A DNA stretch of 64,000 nucleotides from Oscillospiraceae bacterium (lineage in GTDB: Bacteria; Bacillota; Clostridia; Oscillospirales; Oscillospiraceae), in the NCBI GenBank assembly GCA_016286665.1, contig JAEETX010000002.1:27128-91127 (forward strand), read 5' to 3'. Below the pieces are notes generated by a model. It was given only the letters and a program-made list of their open reading frames with translations, made no database searches and was not told the origin of the DNA. This document shows, in pieces, positions 61,071-64,000 of the stretch (the stretch's first letter is position 1; the number at the start of each line of letters is the position of its first letter). Position numbers and translations under genes: made by a program.

Positions 61071-61117
61071 GTGTATAAGAAAAGCAGAAATCCTGACCGA
61101 AACACGGCTCGCGCCGA

Positions 61118-61897
61118 CTATTCCGTAACGCTCCTGGGGATGCAGACGCGCACCCGGTCGTCATAGAGACTGCACACCCGGATATCCGCGCCGTAGAGCT
61201 TTTCCATCAGCGTCTCCGTCACCACCCTGGAGGGCGGACCCTCCGCGATCACACGGCCTTCCTGCATGGCGACCACGCTGTGGCTGAACAGGAACGCCTG
61301 TTCCGGGTTGTGGGTGGACTGGATGACGGTATAGCCCTGGGAAGTGAGCTGCCGCACCTGCTCCATGACCCGGATCTGATTGCCGTAATCCAGGTTGGCG
61401 GTGGGTTCGTCCAGCACCAGCACGTGCGCGTCCTGCACCAGGGCGCGGGCGATGAGCACCAGCTGCCGTTCTCCCCCGGAGATGTTGGTATAGCCCTTGT
61501 CGCGGAGGTGGGCGACCCCCACCCGCTCCAGGGCTTCCGCTGCGGCGGCCCGCTGCCGGGGACCCGGGGAGGACAGGAGAGACACCTGGGAGGTTGCGCC
61601 CATGAGCACCATATTGAATACGCTGTAATTAAAGGATGGATAGTGGGATTGGGGGATGTAGGCCACCTTTTTTGACAGGCTTCTGGCGCTGAGGCGGCGG
61701 GTATCCTCCCCGTCCACGGTGATGGAGCCGCTGTAGCCCTTCATCAGGCCCAACAGGCAGCGGAACAGGGTGCTTTTTCCCACCCCGTTCGGCCCCAGTA
61801 CGCTGGTGAGCTCGCCGGAGGCGGCGGTGAAGCTGACGCCGCGGAGCACTTCCCCGCTGCCGTAGCCGAAATGGAGGTCACGCACTTCGATACTCAA
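61118..61897 (-). CDS. Iron-complex ABC transporter ATP-binding protein
   Basis: 259-residue FepC/BtuD-type ATPase. Walker A is GPNGVGKST, signature ISGGERQLVLIARAL, Walker B VLVLDEPTANLD and switch His in QSTHNPEQAF. It powers the FecCD-type permease encoded four bases upstream by overlap (61894-61897). The gene is followed by 47 bases and then the MITE-like element before the binding-protein gene. Confidence 0.96.
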   Translation of the reverse strand: MSIEVRDLHFGYGSGEVLRGVSFTAASGELTSVLGPNGVGKSTLFRCLLGLMKGYSGSITVDGEDTRRLSARSLSKKVAYIPQSHYPSFNYSVFNMVLMGATSQVSLLSSPGPRQRAAAAEALERVGVAHLRDKGYTNISGGERQLVLIARALVQDAHVLVLDEPTANLDYGNQIRVMEQVRQLTSQGYTVIQSTHNPEQAFLFSHSVVAMQEGRVIAEGPPSRVVTETLMEKLYGADIRVCSLYDDRVRVCIPRSVTE

Positions 61898-62958
61898 AAG
61901 GCATCCCCCTTTCGGGTGATCAGCCAGACGAAGAAAGGCGCGCCGACAAAGGCGGTGAGGATGCCGATGGGGATCTCCGTCGCCAGCAGATTGCGGCTCA
62001 CATTGTCCACCGCCAGCATGAACGCCGCGCCGAAGAGCATGGAGGCCGGCGTCAGATGCCGGTAGTCGTTGCCCACCAGCTTGCGGCTCAGGTGAGGGAT
62101 CACCAGGCCCACCCAGCCGATCATGCCGCTCACGGCCACGCTGGCCGCCGTGATCAAGGTGGCGCAGAGGATGACGATGAGCCGCACCCGCCCGGCGCTG
62201 ACGCCCATGGTCCGCGCTTCATCATCCCCCAGGGTCAGCACGTTCACACGCCAGCGCAGCGCCAACAGCGGCGCAAGACCCACGGCCATGGGGACGACCG
62301 CCAGCCCTACCTGCTTCCATTTGGCCCCGGAGAGAGAGCCCATGAGCCAATAGGTGATCTCCGGCAGCTGGTTGGAGGGGTCCGCGACCAATTTAATAAA
62401 GGAAGTACCGGCGGAGAAAAGGGAACCCACCATGATGCCCGCCAGCACCAGCGTCAGCACCCGCTTGCCCCCCGCCACGCGGCTGATGGCGAATGCCGCC
62501 GCGACGGTGACGATGGAGAAGCAGAAGGCGGAGAAAGTGATCATCTGGCTGGCGGCCCCCAGAAGGATCGCCAGGGCCGCGCCGAAGGCCGCCCCGTTGG
62601 TAGCCCCCAGGATGTCCGGCGAAGCCATGGGGTTCTGGAAGACCCCCTGATAGGAAGCGCCGGAGACGCTGAGACAGCAGCCCACCATACAGCTCAGAAG
62701 AATGCGGGGCAGGCGGATGTTCCAAGCCACCGCCTCCATGCTGCCGTCCCAAAACGGCGTGACGCCCCAGTTTCCGGCGGCGGGGATCAGGGGACGCAGG
62801 AGGCTGCCCAGAGCATGAAGCAGCTTATTCAGAAGGATACCGCCCACCGCCGCAGGCGGCACCGGGTAACGGCCCAGAAGGAAGGAAACGAAGATCAGGA
62901 CCACCAGCACGGCGGCCAGGACCCAAAGCGCCCCCGTCCCCCGTTTTTCCTTCTCCAT
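61894..62958 (-). CDS. FecCD-family ABC transporter permease
   Basis: 354-residue permease with about ten transmembrane helices for iron-complex or cobalamin uptake. Family blocks include LPRILLSCMVGCCLSVSGASYQGVFQNPMASPDILGATNGAAFGA (quoted only by start and end: LPRILLS to GAAFGA), WLMGSLSGAKWKQV and GWVGLVIPHLSRKLVGNDYR. One permease gene is present, so it should homodimerise. First gene of the uptake operon, behind a consensus promoter at 63010-63038. Confidence 0.95.
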   Translation of the reverse strand: MEKEKRGTGALWVLAAVLVVLIFVSFLLGRYPVPPAAVGGILLNKLLHALGSLLRPLIPAAGNWGVTPFWDGSMEAVAWNIRLPRILLSCMVGCCLSVSGASYQGVFQNPMASPDILGATNGAAFGAALAILLGAASQMITFSAFCFSIVTVAAAFAISRVAGGKRVLTLVLAGIMVGSLFSAGTSFIKLVADPSNQLPEITYWLMGSLSGAKWKQVGLAVVPMAVGLAPLLALRWRVNVLTLGDDEARTMGVSAGRVRLIVILCATLITAASVAVSGMIGWVGLVIPHLSRKLVGNDYRHLTPASMLFGAAFMLAVDNVSRNLLATEIPIGILTAFVGAPFFVWLITRKGDAF

Positions 62959-63009
62959 GCCGGTTCCCCCTCTCCCCGCTTCATTATCTCTTTCCGTTTA
63001 TATTCTCAG

Positions 63010-63038
63010 ATTATATAATGCACCGTCCCTGATGTCAA
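63010..63038 (-). promoter_or_regulatory. Consensus promoter of the iron-complex uptake operon
   Basis: On the minus strand a perfect TTGACA (63033-63038), 17 bases, and a perfect TATAAT (63010-63015). The -10 box overlaps a ten-base palindrome ATTATATAAT (63010-63019). So strong a promoter is likely held down by an iron-dependent repressor; the operator is not identified with certainty. The divergent gap 62959-63249 has no gene. Confidence 0.85.
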
Positions 63039-63135
63039 GGGTGCCGCGCCCTGCTTTTCCCCCGGCGGCGGGGAAAAAGGAGCGGCATTTCCACTTATGG
63101 CGTTATAAGCTATTCTTATCGCAAGAGGAATTTCC

Positions 63136-63163
63136 TTGACTTATGGGGGAAGCATGATAGAAT
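63136..63163 (+). promoter_or_regulatory. Promoter of the sugar-type ABC binding protein gene
   Basis: TTGACT (63136-63141), 16 bases, TAGAAT (63158-63163). About 80 bases of leader follow before the AAAAGGAGGA ribosome site and ATG 63250. Confidence 0.6.
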
Positions 63164-63249
63164 GAGACGGTAATTTTTAAGAAATTACAAGCAAATTATT
63201 ACAGATCCTTTTCGCAATGCGAGAGGAACAAGGAAAAGGAGGACATTCC

Positions 63250-64000
63250 ATGAAGAAGATCCTGGCATTGGTCCTGGCTCTGATGATGGTATTTACCCTC
63301 GCTGCCTGCGGCGGCGAAGGCACTTCCACCACCCCCACCAGCCAGCCCACCGCGGCCCCGGCGCAGCCCGGCGGCAGTGATACGCAGCCTGCCGCGACCG
63401 GCAAGGCCTACCCCAACTGCAACCCCGACGGCAGCATCAACCTGGACACCATCGCCCATTATGACGCCGAGTATGACTACACCAAGAACCCCAAGTTCAA
63501 GGTCGCTTATCTCGTTCAGCAGAGCGGCCCTCTGTATCAGCAGTCCGCCGACGCTTATGAGCATTGGGCGCCCCTCTTCAACATGGAGTGGGCCGGCTTC
63601 ATCAGCGCCAACGGCGACTCCGACATGTTCCTGACCAACCTGCAGACCGCCATCGATCAGGGCGTCCGCGGCTTCATCCTGGACCCCGACGGCACTCTGT
63701 TCCCCTCCGTGCTGGCCAAGCTCTCCCAGTATCCCGACGTGTTCTGGATGAGCCAGATGTCTCCTCCCCGTGACGGCGAAGCCGGCGACGGAATCCCCCT
63801 GGGCGGCAACATGATCAACAACTACGTTGGCTTCGACAACGTGGAAGCCGGCCGTCAGGTCACCCGCCGTCTGGTCCAGTGGAAGAACGAGACCTATCCC
63901 GACGTTCCCTGGAGCGAAGTGGGCTTCCTGATGATGGACTACACCGTTTCTCCTCCCCTGGACGAGCGCCGCATCGGCTCTCTGGAGGTCTTCCTTGAGG
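63250..64000 (+). CDS. Sugar-type ABC transporter substrate-binding lipoprotein, 3' end outside the window
   Basis: Exported binding protein of the periplasmic-binding-protein type-I (RbsB-like) class; 250 codons are present with no stop. The lipobox is FTLAAC with Cys20. A Ser/Thr/Pro/Ala-rich linker (about 22-57) leads to the first ligand-binding lobe, which begins FKVAYLVQQSGPLYQQSADAYE. ISANGDSDMFLTNLQTAIDQGVRGFILDP is the classic segment for recycling sugar-binding proteins (only part is diagnostic: TNLQTAIDQGVRGFIL). Strong AAAAGGAGG ribosome site. The permease and ATPase genes would be expected to the right. The ligand is unknown. Confidence 0.9.
   Translation, partial: MKKILALVLALMMVFTLAACGGEGTSTTPTSQPTAAPAQPGGSDTQPAATGKAYPNCNPDGSINLDTIAHYDAEYDYTKNPKFKVAYLVQQSGPLYQQSADAYEHWAPLFNMEWAGFISANGDSDMFLTNLQTAIDQGVRGFILDPDGTLFPSVLAKLSQYPDVFWMSQMSPPRDGEAGDGIPLGGNMINNYVGFDNVEAGRQVTRRLVQWKNETYPDVPWSEVGFLMMDYTVSPPLDERRIGSLEVFLE

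Noticed and set aside
60955-61164. A 69-codon frame inside the MITE-like element
   Set aside because: It spans the element's end and the ATPase 3' region, has no ribosome site and gives a low-quality translation.
62959-63249. Cobalamin or other riboswitch ahead of the FecCD-type operon
   Set aside because: The promoter lies only about 45 bases from the permease start, leaving too little leader for a cobalamin riboswitch.

Overview
The window is a dense stretch of chromosome from a Gram-positive, probably endospore-forming anaerobe of the phylum Bacillota, class Clostridia. The evidence is the gene order (cdaA-cdaR, remA-gmk-rpoZ-priA-def-fmt-rsmB-rlmN-prpC-prkC-rsgA; tig-clpP-clpX-lon; rplS-lepB-rbgA-rnhB-yraN), a SleB-type spore cortex hydrolase, purine-rich ribosome sites, sigma-A type promoters and a G+C content I judge to be near 60 %. 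I cannot fix the order or genus. Most of the window is core chromosome. No rRNA, tRNA, CRISPR array, prophage or transposase gene was seen.

Layout. 1-310 holds the start of a Fur/PerR-like repressor, divergent from a cassette of Nudix hydrolase, zinc alcohol dehydrogenase and a two-gene (split) transketolase (475-3883). A GH3 glycosidase (3967-6156) and a small membrane protein (6231-6752) follow on the minus strand. From 21091 down to 6810 lies a very compact run of 15 genes that reads as one operon. It carries c-di-AMP synthesis (cdaA, cdaR), envelope and RNA functions (rseC-like, yicC, remA, gmk, rpoZ, priA), initiator-Met formylation and deformylation (fmt, def), rRNA methylation (rsmB, rlmN), the PASTA kinase/phosphatase pair (prkC, prpC) and rsgA.

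21107-22457 is a cysteine desulfurase/DUF3343 pair. 22581-28351 is the proteostasis block tig-clpP-clpX-lon. 28482-34495 is the rplS-lepB-rbgA-rnhB-yraN operon, extended by an M19 dipeptidase, threonine synthase and a metallophosphoesterase. 34502-36956 is a radical SAM protein with its DUF2344 partner. 37008-37601 (M50 protease) and 37665-42692 (xerC, MBOAT acyltransferase, DHHW protein, and a P-type-ATPase-like protein with no catalytic residues) diverge from a shared promoter region. 42740-48712 carries sleB, thrS, a DUF1624 membrane protein, ychF and a sodium/glutamate symporter.

48747-64000 is the accessory part. It holds a GH2 glycosidase behind a secreted stalk-domain protein with a degenerate polysaccharide-deacetylase fold, a heterodimeric ABC exporter, two tandem secreted stalk/YD-repeat paralogues separated by an attenuator-like terminator, and an iron-complex ABC uptake system. 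A 170-bp inverted-repeat-bounded element (MITE-like) sits between the ATPase and binding-protein genes of that system. The window ends inside a sugar-type ABC binding lipoprotein.

The items most worth a second look are the pseudo-P-type ATPase placed with a surface-acylation module, the MITE-like element, the tandem YD-repeat proteins with their attenuator, the inactive NodB-like secreted protein, and the hairpin that buries the sleB ribosome site. All family calls are by motif recognition and reading by eye; no search was run.
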